Shown here: piece after piece, positions 24,846 to 37,870 of the stretch | How positions within the stretch are numbered: the first letter of the stretch is position 1 | Layout: each line of letters opens with the position of its first letter | Source of the DNA: Tamarix chinensis | Taxonomy: Eukaryota > Streptophyta > Magnoliopsida > Caryophyllales > Tamaricaceae | NCBI GenBank assembly: GCA_030549775.1 | Contig: CM060173.1 | Coordinates: forward strand, 27,718,032 to 27,782,031 | Length of the DNA: 64,000 bases | Reading direction: 5' to 3' | Position numbers and translations under genes: made by a program | Notes under the pieces: model-generated | What the model was told of the DNA's origin: nothing | What the model saw: only the letters and a program-made list of their open reading frames with translations | Database searches by the model: none

Positions 24846-27800
24846 TAAAATACAGCATAAGGTATCATGCAATTTTAATCCATACCGAAATCTTCACATA
24901 CTCAAATACATGAAATATTCAAGAGGCATACAGACATGCATTTGTATTAAATCTATAACTTATATATACATACAATTACGACACAAGAATACAGCATACA
25001 CTTGACATAATTAAATAATCAAGCATATTCATCACCTTCCACTCCGAGCAGACACACATTTAGATTCAGCCATAAGTAAAGATAAGTTATGACTTGCCTA
25101 AATCCAAAGCTAGCTAAGAAAATTGAGAAAAAGAGAGAGCTATCGAGAGCTCGATAATCCACGGAAAAGTTTTCCTAGATCACCGATGGAAATCAGAACT
25201 AGGTTACAAACTATCTTATTGATCAATAATTCAATTATTATAATAAAATCAACACAAATGGACACAAACGATCTTTCTTGAAAAATATGTCCAAAACCTA
25301 GGACTCGCAAGCATTGCTCTATTAAGGTTTAAGATTAAATATCAATCAAATCAAGTTTAACACATATCACTTGGGACATTTCAAATTGATTTGGAAAGTC
25401 GGGGAAAGAATAGTAGATTATAAGTTATTTTTATCAAAAATGACTTACTCATTAGGTTTTACAACTAAAAAGGCAAACCAACTATTTTTAGAAAACCAAT
25501 TCAACTTGATAACATAAGATTACAATTCACTTGATTTTCAATCAAAATTAGAAATCCACTAGGTGAGAGAAACGTAAGCAAATCATTGGTAAATTAACAC
25601 CATCTCTGAAAATTAGGGTTTTTAATGCCCAAACTAAGATCTGACTAATTCACTTCGATTATTCCAAATTGATAGCTTTAAAACACAATTAAACTAATTT
25701 TAGATAAATCTAGATAATTAATTTCAACAAAAATAATCTTCCGAGTAGCCAATTTAAGACTATCTGTTTCCAAAACTAGGGTTTCAAAGCCCAAAACACA
25801 AACTCGGATAATTCAAATTAATTAATTCCAATTGAAGATTTTAGAATGCAACTAAGATTATTTCAACTATTTCTATAAATTTAATTTTAGAAAAACAACT
25901 ATACAAATAATTAATTTTATAATTTCACTTGACATCTTGGGTTTTAGGCCTGAAAATACAATTTGGTTAAATTCTATTAATTTTTTTTAAATTAAATTTT
26001 TAGAAATAAAATTAGACATATTTTATAACATATCATATAATCAAATACTCAAAACCAATAAAATAAATACCCAATTTGGCATAATTAGGATTTTGAGCTC
26101 GGAACGTAAATCTAATCAATTCTTACTAAAACATATAAATTGATGGTTCAAAATTGAAATTAAATATATCCTAATGTAAATTATATAATCAATTGAATAA
26201 AACAGCCCGATTATACAATCCAATTTAGACCCATAAGAGTGTTCACCTAAATATCCAATTACGATCAATTTCACACAATTTTCCCAAATCAACACTTCCG
26301 CTGTGAAATTAAATACATTTCAAAGGATATTATAAAATCAATTGAGTAAAACAACTCAATTATGCAACCCAATTTCATTACACACGGATTTCGACCTACA
26401 AATCCAATTTCGATTAATTCCGCATAAATTTCTCAAATTGATGATTCCGATATGAAATTAGATACATATTACAACATATTGTAAAATTAATTTAGCCAAA
26501 ATAGCTTAATCGGACGAATCCAAAAAATTCAAACATAACTTGGCAAAAAATTTGATTTTCACAAATCAACCAAATACACTACAATTAACCACTCTAAATC
26601 AATCATACAACATATATATACATAATCAAACAATCAATTTAGCTTTTCATAAGCTAATTCATACTCAATTAATCAAAACAAGGGTTAGGGTTTTTAGAAA
26701 TTTATACCAAATGAAACTAACAAATCGAGATGGGTAAAGACTGGGAAAGATGCACCAGAGGTCGAGCACTACTCGTCGGTAGCTAGAGAAGCTCGTCGTG
26801 GCTGGATGGTGGAACAGCCTGAATGTTGCTCATCGCTACCCCTGTTGTTGTTCGCTGCTGCTGCGGTGGCTGGCAGCATTGACAGCGGAAATCAATTGTG
26901 GCTAGAGTGGAGGGGTAGGGAGGAGATGGTAGGTTGGGGTTTGGGGTTAGGGTGCTAAACAGGGACAAATAGGAAAGTGAAAGATAAGATGGAAGAGAAG
27001 AGGAGAGAAAAGGAAAAAGGAAAAGAGGGGTCGGGTACTGGAGGGTTTGAGGTTTCCTTTGTTTTTTTTTACAAATACACATATATAAATAAATTCTAAA
27101 CATCTTAAAATATTTTTAAAAAATTTTAACTGAAATTTATTTAACAGAAAATCATTTAGAAATGATTCGAAGACTTAAAATTGATACAAAGGATATATAA
27201 AAATTTTTGAAAGTATTTTCAGAAGAAATTATCAACGAACGTAAAAGTCTATATTATTTACGAAAATACATTATAAGACCTCGAAATAATATTTAAAAGC
27301 ATATAAGAAAGTAATTAAATCAAATTCTAATAAACCGAGACTAATTATAATAATTTTTTAAATCGGTTTTCCACAAACCAAAAAGAATGAAACTAAAGAA
27401 AATTAGTTTAGGAAAGAAATTCATAAATAATCTCTAAAAATATTTTTAATTTAAAACTTTCCAAAGATCATAAAGACTTTAGAAACGAATAAATTCAAAG
27501 TCAGAAATATTTTTTTACAGATAAAATTATTAAAATATATGTGACTATTTTAAATGAACATTTTATAATCTAAATAATATATATATCATTAATGAAATAT
27601 AATTCCAAAATAAATTCATAATCATACGACGAAGTTATAATTGAAAACACATCTAAAATATTAAAAATCAAAATACGAGAAGAATGAAAATACATATTTT
27701 TAATGAAAAATCGAAATCATATGAATATAAGAAAATTATGATCGTGAACGAATTTATCTAGAATGATCCGCAATAACAACGATTAATTAAATTAAAATAT

Positions 27801-27926
27801 AATGTTGAAATCATCGATAAATCCATAAAACAAATCATAACTAAAATAATTAAATGTTTATATCAAATTATGCTAATAAAATAACTAAGCTTAATAAAAT
27901 TAAATTTTAAAATATAGGGTATTACA

Positions 27927-28265
27927 TAACATATGATTTATATGTTTATAAGATATAGATTCATGATATATAAAAATTAAATTCACAATAAATAATGTAT
28001 AGGTTCATGAAAAAAAGTGTTGTTATTTTTCTATAATATTTTTATAATCCTTATTATGAACATGCTTAACCTAGGTTCATAATATAGAATATCTAGATTC
28101 ATCGTATATAATGATTAAATTCATAACATATAAGGTACAAGTTCATAATATATAAGGATCAAATTCAATCACATAAAACGAGTATGATCATCACATATAA
28201 AGATTATGTTTGTTATATATAATAATTGGCTTCATCACTTATAACAATTGGACTCATTACATAAT
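27927..28265. repeat. 22-bp minisatellite, right part
   Basis: Further degenerate copies of the 22-bp unit, best at 28070-28260, with one disturbed stretch near 28015-28065. With the left part the array originally held about 20 units. Confidence 0.7.
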
Positions 28266-29809
28266 TTTTTTATGTTAAAAGTATAGTAATATAGGTATCT
28301 ATTTACAGAGAAAAAATAAAAATATCTTGCTACTTTTTTAATAAATATAATAAACAATAATTTATTTTAAAATTATAAACCAAAGGGTTCACAAATATAT
28401 TAGGGTAAAAAATGACATGTTAGATCCATTGCCTTCTATCAATGTTTTCCTTAGATGCTATCATATTTAATTGCATTTAGTAGTTATCTATAGTTTATGT
28501 TTAAATTTACAAGTAATGTTTTGCCTTAGTTTTGTAACCAAGATTCTATGGGCAAAGTTAGAAGTGACTGAAACATACATGGATGTTTAATGTCAAATGG
28601 TAGAATTATGGTTAAGTGTAGTGGAGTGATTAAAGGGGAAAATGGTGGGAATGGAATGTTACGATTCAGAAATTTTGTCAGGCATAAAGTAAACCCAACG
28701 AAAATGAAAGAAAATGGGAGTTTGCTAGTAATGGATTGTAGAGGAGTAAGGGTTCATGAAAATGAATTATGGTCTATTGCGTGATAGTCCTTATATATTA
28801 ATCTAATATAGCATGAAATGTTGTTAGGTGATTAAACTAGTAAGTAAAAGGAGCCATTGGCAATGGATTGAAGATTGTGTGTTAGGTAACATGTGTCGGT
28901 CAACCTTATTATTTGATTGCTTCATCTAATACTTGATTTTTATTTTTGTATCGAACTAGCCCTTGCAAAACTAAATTTGGATGCTCTAAATTAATTTTCA
29001 TGAAAATAAATAGTGTTGTAAGTTGGTTAATGCCACTCAATGGAGTATAGTAGTAGTCAATTATGATACTTAGAGGTTATTAATTTTCCCTTTTGTTAAT
29101 GGGATAGTCCTTGATCCTAGTCAATAACTTAGGTAGATTGTTTGTACATAATTAGTGAATTAGTTTTGTTGTCATTATTTGTATTCTAATTATACTAAAA
29201 AATTTCATTTATCGTATCTAAATCTAATCTTATGTTGCTAATGGAACATCTTGATTCTATGTGTTGATTTCAATTAAGTAATGAGCATTATGTAAAAAAA
29301 TTCTCTTTTTGTTTGTTTGAATTCAAATGCATGATTGTATTGGTCCCATGATAGGGGATTACTAAAGATGATGATAAGGAACTAGAATTTTACGTACCAG
29401 TAGATTTATATGGAACCAGTAATCAAGTTAAGTTTCATTCCTTCTGATTTCACATCAACTTTCCTTTTTTATTTATGCCTCATTGAACTTTTGCTTTGTA
29501 GTGCAAAAAAAGTTATCTAGACTACAAAGTTAAATAAATAAGCTTAAAGAGAAACAAGATCATTTAATGGCTTCTTTCATGTCACATGATCACATTCAAT
29601 ATTATGAGGCAAATTTTTCATACATTTCATTCTTTTTGTTTGAAAATCCCTTGGATGCATCATGAAGATAAACTCTTCTCATAGAAGACTATGGCGATTC
29701 TAGACATTTCTACCCCAATGCAATTGTGACTAAACCATCCTTATTTGCTAAATAACATTCTTGATATTATACTCGATGCATGGCATGGCATGTTTTCGTG
29801 TATTTGCAT
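28266..29809. other. Spacer, no gene recognised
   Basis: Mixed-composition AT-rich sequence. A 64-codon frame at 28590-28784 has no recognisable domain. Nothing else supports a gene. Confidence 0.45.
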
Positions 29810-30079
29810 GGCATGTATGAGGTGGAGTTGAAGTATGTTTTCATGTATTTGCATGGCATGTATATTATGTATATGTGGTGATTTATTTATGACCCTGTAA
29901 GATATGCATGTGAAGGTGTTGATGTGGCTTGTGTAGGAGAAAGGATGAAAAAGGAGGATGGGGAAAGAGGTTGACCAAGGAATGTGAGTTGACCTAATTA
30001 TTTTAATGATTCATGAGTGGAAGAATAAAATGGAGAATTTTAGGGTTTTGTGTTGGATAATCTGACTTATGATTTTTTA
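29810..30079 (+). repeat. Internal A-type fragment directly left of A2
   Basis: About 260 bp that match 35085-35344 inside A2 at about 95% by eye, ending at the same CTTATGATTTTTTAT. It stops exactly where the TG of A2 begins. Confidence 0.8.
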
Positions 30080-31125
30080 TGAAATGCCCCGAAAATTTAT
30101 AATTTTATAAATTATATTTAAATGAGGTTTTATTAGAAAAATTATTTAAACAAATTATTTTTATTAAAATAAAAGAATATTTAATTAGGGAAAATCAAGA
30201 AGAGATTTATAAATATTTTAATTAGGAGGAATTTGGGTATTTTAACTAATTAAGGATTTTATTTGGAAATTAATTAAATAAATTATTTCATTTAAAATAA
30301 GAAGGAGAAAATAGTTTCAAATTAGTATTAATTTTATAAATAATTTAATTTAAGAAATTTAGGGTGTTTTGCTAATTAAAATGGATTTTATGAAAAACCT
30401 TTTAAAAATCCTAATTTGGCCTAAAAAGGAATTTAAATATTATTTTATTTAAATATTATTATTTTTAAATATCCCAAATATTTTAATTAATTTAAATACC
30501 CAATCTACTTATTTCCCCTTTTCCTTTTCTTTCTTCCTTTTTCCTTTCTTTTTCTTCCTTTTTCCTTTCTTTTTCTTCCTTTTTCTTTCTTCCTCTTTTC
30601 TTTTTCTTCTTCGGCGTTTGGGCCTGCCTCCTTTGTGCGGCCCGTCTCTGTCTTTTCTTTCTTTTCTTCGGCCCGACTCCGAAACGCTGCTCTTCAGTTG
30701 TTTTTCCACTAAAACACCACACTTCATTTAAAACACACCCTCTTCACCCAGCCGACCGCCCAGTCTCCTTCTTTTTCTTTCTTTTCTTTCCTCCCGAACC
30801 GCCCGGTTCCCTACCTCCTTCTTCTTCCTCCAGCCTTTGATCTTGTCTTCGCCGTCGACTGCAACTCGCCGCCGCCATTGCCCTGGTTATTCGCCGGCAA
30901 TCTTGCCCGATTCAACCGACCATTTTTCTTCCCTTATCTTCCCCCTGATTCGGTGATGACACAGACCCATCCACCTCCCTTTTCTTGCACGTTCTTCCCC
31001 TTTTTCCCTACACATATCCATTGCTCCATTTTGACTCCCACCGGCCACCCTCACCCTCGTTGACCCTAACCCTAATTTCCTTAATCTCTATCCGACCCAC
31101 GGAACCCTAGCGTCCCTTCTAACCA

Positions 31126-31133
31126 TATAAATA
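31126..31133 (+). promoter_or_regulatory. TATA box in LTR-like unit A2
   Basis: TATAAATA, preceded by TTGACCCTAACCCTAATTTC and about 1.05 kb from the unit start. It is the counterpart of the boxes in A1 and A3. Confidence 0.6.
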
Positions 31134-32849
31134 CCTCCCATAATGACCTTGTATCGAGCCTTTAACTCCTACCCAAAATTTCTCATCCTTGCCACTACCG
31201 CGCTTTTAGATGCCTTTTCCACCGCCTCCGACCAACTCAGCCACCCATTATGCCAACCAAACTCTTCCTTGCACGTCCCTCTAACTAACCAAACCATCCA
31301 TCACCCTCGATTCATCCTACACAAGTCTCCCTGACTGTGCAAACTTTCCTTCCCGATCAACCCTTTCTTCCACCTCCGCCGCCCTTCGAACCACCCTTAG
31401 CCACCTCTTCCGTCGCTTCTTTCACCTTCTAAAATGTTCTGCAGATCACCTTCGACCTTCCCCTACCTTTCTTTTCCCCTTTCTCCCTCTCCTCCTCTCT
31501 CTTTCTTCTTCTCCTCCATTCGCCCACCACCCACCGCTGTCGTGCGCCGCCACCTTTGGCTGCGCCACCACCTCTATTATGTCCCCCTCCTTTTGGGCAA
31601 CCCTAAACACCCAAACTACCACCTTAATTCTCCCTATCTATTTCCCATCATCCAACTTTTACCCTTTTCTTCCCTTTTTCCGGCCACCGCCGCCGCTTCC
31701 GTGCACCACCATCGGTGCCGATTATCCCCACCAGCCTAAGGTTGAACCCTAGACCCTCTCAACCCTTTTCCCTATTTTTATAACCCTTAAATTATTTTAT
31801 TTCAATTATTTGCATATAAATACTACTACTACTACTACTACTACTATTATTATTATTATTATTATTTTTAATATGTATTATTATTATTAGTATTAATGTT
31901 TTGATTATTATTTCTGTTGAGGGCTGAAGCCCTATTGTATTTTATTTTTGATTTTATTATTATTATTCTTTTTATTTCCATTATTATTATTATTATTAAT
32001 GTGTTGTTATTATTATAATTATAATTATTTTTATTTTTACTATTTTGAATTATTATTATTATTATTATTATTTCATTATTAATATTACAATTACTTTACT
32101 ATTAGTTTTTCTATTATTGTTGTTGTGTTGTTGTTGTTGTTATTATTTCATCATTATTGTTATTGCTAAATTTGGTTATTTATTTTACTAATATTATTAT
32201 TAGTATTATTTTGGAGATGGGGTCGAAGCCTTTATTTTACTTTGTTTTTGAATAATGCCCTCTTTATTATTAGTATTGTCACTATTATTATTATTATTAT
32301 TATTATTATTTATATTCTCATTGATATTATTTTTAGTATCATTATTATTATTAGAATAAAGTATTTAACCCTGCATTAATTATCAACTTTTATAATATTT
32401 CTATTATTTCTATATATTTAGCAAAGTTAGAATTTTGTTAATGTTATTTCATTAGTATGTTATTATTTTTTCAAAGCCCTAAGGAGGTGTAGGAGCTTGC
32501 TCTAAGACCGGTGTCGTTTCAGGTAAGGGGTGCTAAGGCTTTTGTGTGCTTATATGCATTATGTGCTTCGCATGCTATGTATCATATGTTCATTATTGTA
32601 ATTATTTCGTATATGGTATGACGTGGAGTTCAAGCATGTTCTGATATTGTTATATGGCATGTGTATTATTTATATATGATGATATGTGTTGTGACCCTGT
32701 AAGGTATGCATGTGAGGGTGTTGATGTGGTTTCTATGGGAGAAAGGATGAAAAAAAAAGATGGGGAAAGAGGTTGACCAAGGGAGGTGAGTTGACCTAAT
32801 TATTTATGAGTGGAAGAATAAAATGACGAATTTTAGGGTTTTGTGTGGG

Positions 32850-33480
32850 AGAATCTGAATTATGATTTTGTGTGGGAGAGTTTAATTTATGGTTTTGTAT
32901 GAGGGAATCTAATTTATAGTTTGGATGATTTTGTATGGGAGAATGTAATATATGATGTTATATGGGATAATCTAATTTAGGGTTTATATGGGATATCCTA
33001 ATTTATGATTTTATGTGGAAGAATTTAACTTATGGTCTTGTATGGGAGAATCTAATTTGTGGTTATGAATGGGAGAATCTAATCAATTGTATTATATGGA
33101 CAAATCTTTGGGTTTTCTATGGTTTGAATCTAGGGTTTGATATAGGTGGATTTTTGGTTTTGTGTGGATTGAATTTAAGGTTTTGTATGATAGAATCTAG
33201 GGTTTGCATGGTGGTATTAACCGTTGTTTGGTGGTATTAGGGTTGCATGGTGGTATTAATGGTTGTATGGTGGCATTAGGATTTGTATGGTGGTATTAAT
33301 GATTGTATAGTGGTATTAGGGTTTGTATGGTGGTAGTAACTGTTGTTTGGTGGTATTAGGGTTGCATGGTAGTATTAATGGTTGTATAGTGGTATTAGGG
33401 TTTAGATGGTGGTATTAATAGTTGCACGGGGATATTTATGGTTGTATGGAGGTATTAGGGTTTGCATGGTGGCATTAGGG
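32850..33480. repeat. Two minisatellites in A2 (first copy)
   Basis: GGGAGAATCTAATTTATGG units (about 27-30 bp) at 32850-33100 are followed by GCATGGTGGTATTA units at 33190-33480. The same order is seen in A3 (46050-46500, then 46790-46910). Confidence 0.8.
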
Positions 33481-34019
33481 TTTTGCATGGGAGTTAATGA
33501 TTGCATGGGATTCAAGATTTGTATGAAAAGTTTGAGAGGTTGCATGGGATGTGTAAAGTTTGCATGGGAATGATATTTACGTATGAAAAGTTGATTTGAG
33601 ATATAAGGAAGGTAATGTAAGTGTTGTTTGGGTGTTTGGACACTTGGGATGAAAAATAGTACGTAGGACATTATAAGAGTATGTAGGAGATTGAATTAGG
33701 GTTCAGAGCGATTAACTATTTGTTGTTGTGATTTAATAGGGTTGGAGTAGCTAATTGCGAGTTGTTGTGGTTAATTAAGGTTTGGAATGGCTACCTATGG
33801 TTGTTATGATTAATTAGGGTTTGGAGTGTGGGCAATTAGGGTTGGTTGTGACTTATTAGGGTTTTTGTGTTATCATATATATTTATTGATTAAAGTGTAA
33901 TTATGATGTTGGAATTTATGATTTGTGATGTGTGACAATTCATGCATGTCCAAGGCGAAATTTTTTGAATAAGATACTTAAGACATTAATCACTTAAAGT
34001 GGAAGATATTGAGACGGGA

Positions 34020-34460
34020 CCAACCGATCCACCGGTCAGTAATAGTGGTTAGGGTTTTACCCTATGTGCGACTGATCCACCAGTAATAATAGTGGTTAGG
34101 GTTTTACCCTATTGTGACCGATCCACCGGTAATAATAGTGGTTAGGACATGATGTCCTATATTTGACCGGCCCACCGGTTATAATAGTGGGGGATCCTAA
34201 TCTCCATGAAAATAAACCAGAGTTTTGCTAAGGTAAATAAAAGACATTAATTACTTACAGTAGAACACCATACGAGTAGGAACCGAACCGATCCACCGGT
34301 TAGGAATAGTGGTTAGGGTTTTTACCCTATATGTGACCAATCCACCGGTTATAATAGTGGTTAGGGTTTGACCCTATTTGTGACCGATCCACCGGTAATA
34401 ATAGTGGTTGGGGCACGATGCTACATGTGTGACCGACCCATCGGTTATAATAGTGGGGCG
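34020..34460. repeat. CCACCGG/AATAGTGG motif array, A2 first copy
   Basis: Eight copies of GACCGATCCACCGG then TAATAATAGTGG, in two clusters of four separated by a spacer with ACTTACAGTAGAACACCAT. Confidence 0.8.
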
Positions 34461-34932
34461 TTCCTATACTCGCATGGACTTGATAATGTGAATTGAGTTA
34501 TGATCAGAGATTAATTAAGTAATTGAATCAGATAATATATGGGCCTTTGTACTTTTGCCTGAATGATCACATGAGTTATGTTATCATGATTATGCTCTTT
34601 TATTATTGTTCTACACTATTTATTTATGTTGGCCTTAGTGCTCGGCTACCTTACTCAGTACGTAGCGTACTGATCACCCTTTTCATGGGTGTTGTTCATT
34701 CCTATGAGTAGTATGCCCTTCTGACTTTGTGCAGGTGGGTGAGACATTAGTCGAGGTTGTGTGTTGAGCTTATTTTGGATCGAAGTTCGAGAGAGTTGTG
34801 GCTATATTTTAGTCTTTATGTAACTTCTATTGCTTCTTGTTATTCCTTTTGTTTTGTATTTTTCAAAATTAAATATTAATGTTTGTAGGATGGAGTCTAA
34901 TTTTAACTTTTCCCTCATAATAGGTAAAACTA

Positions 34933-36901
34933 GTCAAAGTCCTAAGGAGATGTAGGAGTGTGCTCCAAGACCGGTGTCATTTTAGGTAAGGGTTGCTAAG
35001 GCCTTTTGTGTGCTTACATGCATTATGTGCTTCGCATGCTATGTATTATATGTTTATCATTATTGTTTATGTCATATATGGTATGAGGTGGAGTTGAAGT
35101 ATGTTTTCATGTATTTGCATGGCATGTGTATTATGTATATGTGGTGATTTATTTGTGACCCTGTAAGACATGAATGTGAAGGTGTTGATGTGGCTTGTGT
35201 GGGAGAAAGGATGAAAAAGGAGGATGGGGAAAGAGGTTGACTAAGGAATGTGAGTTGACCTAATTATTTTATTGATTCATGAGTGGAAGAATAAAATGGA
35301 GAATTTTAGGGTTTCGTGTAGGAGAATCTGACTTATGATTTTTTATGGTTTTGTGTGGGAGAATATAATTCATGGTTTTATATGGTGGAATCTAATTTAT
35401 GGTTTTGTAATGGTAGTATTAATGATTGAATAGTGGTATTAGGGTTTGCATGGAGGTAATGTTGTATGGAGGTATTAGGGTTTACATGGTGGTATTAAGG
35501 TTTGCATGGTGGTATTAATGGTCGTATAGTTATATTAATGGTTATATGGTGGTATTAAGGTTTGCATGGTGGAGTTAGGGTTTTGCATTGGAGTTAATGA
35601 TTGCATGGAATGTATAAAGTTTGCATGGGAGTGAAGTTTATGTATAAAAGGTTGATTTGGGATATAAGGAAGGTAATGCAAGTGTTATTTAGGTGTTTGA
35701 ACATTTTGGATGGAAAATAGTACATGGAGCATTATAAGGGTATGGAGGAGACTGAATTAGGGTTGGAGTGATTAACTCTGGGTTTTTGTGATTAACTAGG
35801 TTTGGAGTGGCTAATTGTGATTTGTTGTGGTTAATTAAGGCTTGGAATGGCTAATTATGGTTGTTATAGTTAAATAGGGTTTGGAGTGGTTAACCATGGT
35901 TTGTTGTGGTTGATTAGGGTTTAGTGTGGCTGCTTAGGGTTTTTGTTGTATCATGTGTAATTGGTGCTTAAAGTGTAATTATGATGGTAGAATTTATGAT
36001 TTATGATGCATGAAGTATAAAAGGAATGATTCATGCATGTCCAGAGTGAAAGCTTTCGAATAAAATACTTAAGACACTAATCATTTAAAGTGAAAGATTA
36101 TTTAGCCGGGTCCAACCGATCCACCGGTTAGGAATAGTGGTTAGGGTTTTACATTATAAGTGACCGATCCACTAGTGAAAAATAGTGGTGTGGACTTCGT
36201 TCCGCAAGTGACCGGCCCACCGACAATAATAGTGAGGTGACTCGAGCTCAATAAACATAAACCAGAGTTTGCTAAGATACTTAAAAGATACTAATTACTT
36301 ACAATGGAACACCATGTGAGCAGGAACCAGCCAATCCACCGGTAAGGAATAGTGGTGTGGACTATTATCCCGTAAGTGACCGATCCACCGGCAAATAATA
36401 GTGGTGTGGACTTTGTCCCACAAGTGACCGGCCCACGGGCAATAATAGTGGGGTGTTCTTATACTTACATGGATTTGATAAAAGGCATGGTGTATCAATT
36501 TCTGATAAAGGATTAATTAAATAATTAATCTGGCATATAATTGGGCCTTTATGTTTGTACCCGAATGATTGTTCGATATTATGTTATCATAATGAATTTT
36601 ATGTTCTTTTATTCTTCTGCATTATTTTATGTGCCTATGTGTTGGCCTTAGTGTTCGGTTACCTTACTCAGTACGTAGCGTATTGATCACCCATATCATG
36701 GGTGCTGCTCACTCCCACGAGTAGTATGCCCTTCTGACTTTGTGCAGGTGGGCGAGCCCTCCGGCGGGGCTGAATGTTGAGCATGTTTGGCTCAAAGTTC
36801 GAGAGAGTTGTGGCCATATTTCAGTCTTTATACGACTTCTATTGCTTCTTGTTATCCCTTTTGTATTGGATTTTTCGAAAATCAAATATTATTGTTTGTA
36901 G
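34933..36901 (+). repeat. A2 internal tandem duplication, second copy
   Basis: It is collinear with 32471-34890 but about 450 bp shorter, mainly through fewer minisatellite units. It ends at the matching ATTATTGTTTGTAG. Confidence 0.8.
36110..36455. repeat. CCACCGG/AATAGTGG motif array, A2 second copy
   Basis: Six copies in two clusters of three, arranged as in the first copy. Confidence 0.8.
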
Positions 36902-37195
36902 CTATTATTCCTTTCGAGGATTGATTTCGCACTCTGATTTCTATTTTATTATTGTTTCATGATTCTTTATGCGCACTCTGATTTTAATGTATGATTTTTT
37001 GAGTTCTTTTATGAACTGTTAGTTTGAGTTTAATATAAATATTTTCTTAGCCTTAGCATTTGATATTGGAATGGTCGGAGAGAATCGATGTGATACTAAG
37101 TGTGGCGGAAACATCTCCAGAATTCACGGGTTTTAAATTAAGTATTTAAATTACTACCGCTTTAAAAAAAATGTAGTGAATTTTGGGGTGTTACA

Positions 37196-37870
37196 GTTTG
37201 GACTATGATGAAACATTTAGTCTAATTACCAAAATTACAACTATGGGAGTGTTTTTAGGTTTGGTACCAAACAAGTCTTGGAAGCATTAGTAGACAGATG
37301 TTAAAAATGAATTTTTACATGGTGAATTAGATTAGGAGCTATACATGAAGCAACCAAAATCCTTTCCATTGTATGATTTGCCTAGGTTATATGTTCAAGT
37401 TGAAAAAGGCTTTGTATGGCTTGAAATAGACACCAAGGGCATAGTACGGAAAAATTATCGAGTTTCTTTTGTGGAGTGGATATTCAATATCACTAGTAGA
37501 TTCAATTTTATTTGTTGGAGTTTAAGATGGTAAGCTAGTTAAAGTGCTAGTATATGTAGATGATCTCATTATAACTAGAGATGACAATGAAGAGATTCGT
37601 CATACTAGAAGTAATATATCTATATGTTTCCAAATGAAGGTACTTGGAGAATTATAACATTTTCTAGGACTTGAGGTTGATAAGATTAAAGAAGAGTTGT
37701 TTTTATGTTGATAGAAGTATGCTCAAGACTTATTAAAATAATACAAAATGTTAGGTTATAAACCAATTTCAATGTTAATGGATGTTAATTAGAGATTAAC
37801 AATAGGAAGCAATCTATATGATGCTACCATGTATAGGTAGTTAATGGGTATTTGTTGTTGTGTATTTAAT
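37196..37870 (+). pseudogene. Ty1/copia reverse transcriptase fragment (+)
   Basis: Reading across frames on the plus strand shows the copia RT order: YDETF, then a DVKNEFLHGELD-like motif (K-N-F-L-H-G), ELYMKQPKSFP, and VLVYVDDLI, which is the catalytic YVDD. Next come a QMKVLGEL and FLGLEVDKIKEEL segment and a KYAQDLLK segment. Several stop codons and frame changes break it. It starts exactly at the end of A2 and stops near 37870, so it is a fragment of a pol gene. It is close to the minus-strand remnant at 41.3-43.2 kb. Confidence 0.85.

Larger units (their letters stand above)
23461..27926 (-). mobile_element. Complete LTR-like unit B2
   Basis: The unit starts TGTAACACCCCCAAATTT and ends TTTTAAAATATAGGGTATTACA (TG/CA). 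It is flanked by TAACA on both sides (23456-23460 and 27927-27931), an exact 5-bp target duplication; length 4466 bp. Its reverse complement matches the A units in organisation, so it is placed on the minus strand. Landmarks are a 53-bp tandem repeat (23828-24010), the TCTTTCACTTTA core (24617-24628), GGCATTAAAGCC repeats and a pyrimidine-rich block (minus strand) at 26780-27060. No retrotransposon protein is encoded. Confidence 0.85.
32471..34890 (+). repeat. A2 internal tandem duplication, first copy
   Basis: It runs from the CAAAGCCCTAAGGAGG block through the minisatellites and motif array to TTAATGTTTGTAG. The second copy begins about 2460 bp later. Confidence 0.8.
30080..37195 (+). mobile_element. 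LTR-like unit A2 with internal tandem duplication
   Basis: It starts TGAAATGCCCCGAAAATT and ends AATTTTGGGGTGTTACA, in the same module order as A1 and A3. The 7.1-kb length is due to a direct duplication of about 2.4 kb; without it the unit is about 4.7 kb. Flanking 5-mers differ (TTTTA on the left, GTTTG on the right). Together with the A-type fragment on its left, this indicates nested insertion or recombination between units. It encodes no protein domain; pyrimidine-rich sequence at 30500-31760 gives only spurious frames. Confidence 0.8.

Noticed and set aside
28590..28784. 64-residue frame
   Set aside because: Short, no recognisable domain and no supporting signals.
30492..30727. Lys/Glu/Arg-rich frames on the minus strand
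   Set aside because: Translation of a CTTCCTTTTT-type pyrimidine run; overlapping frames, no domain.
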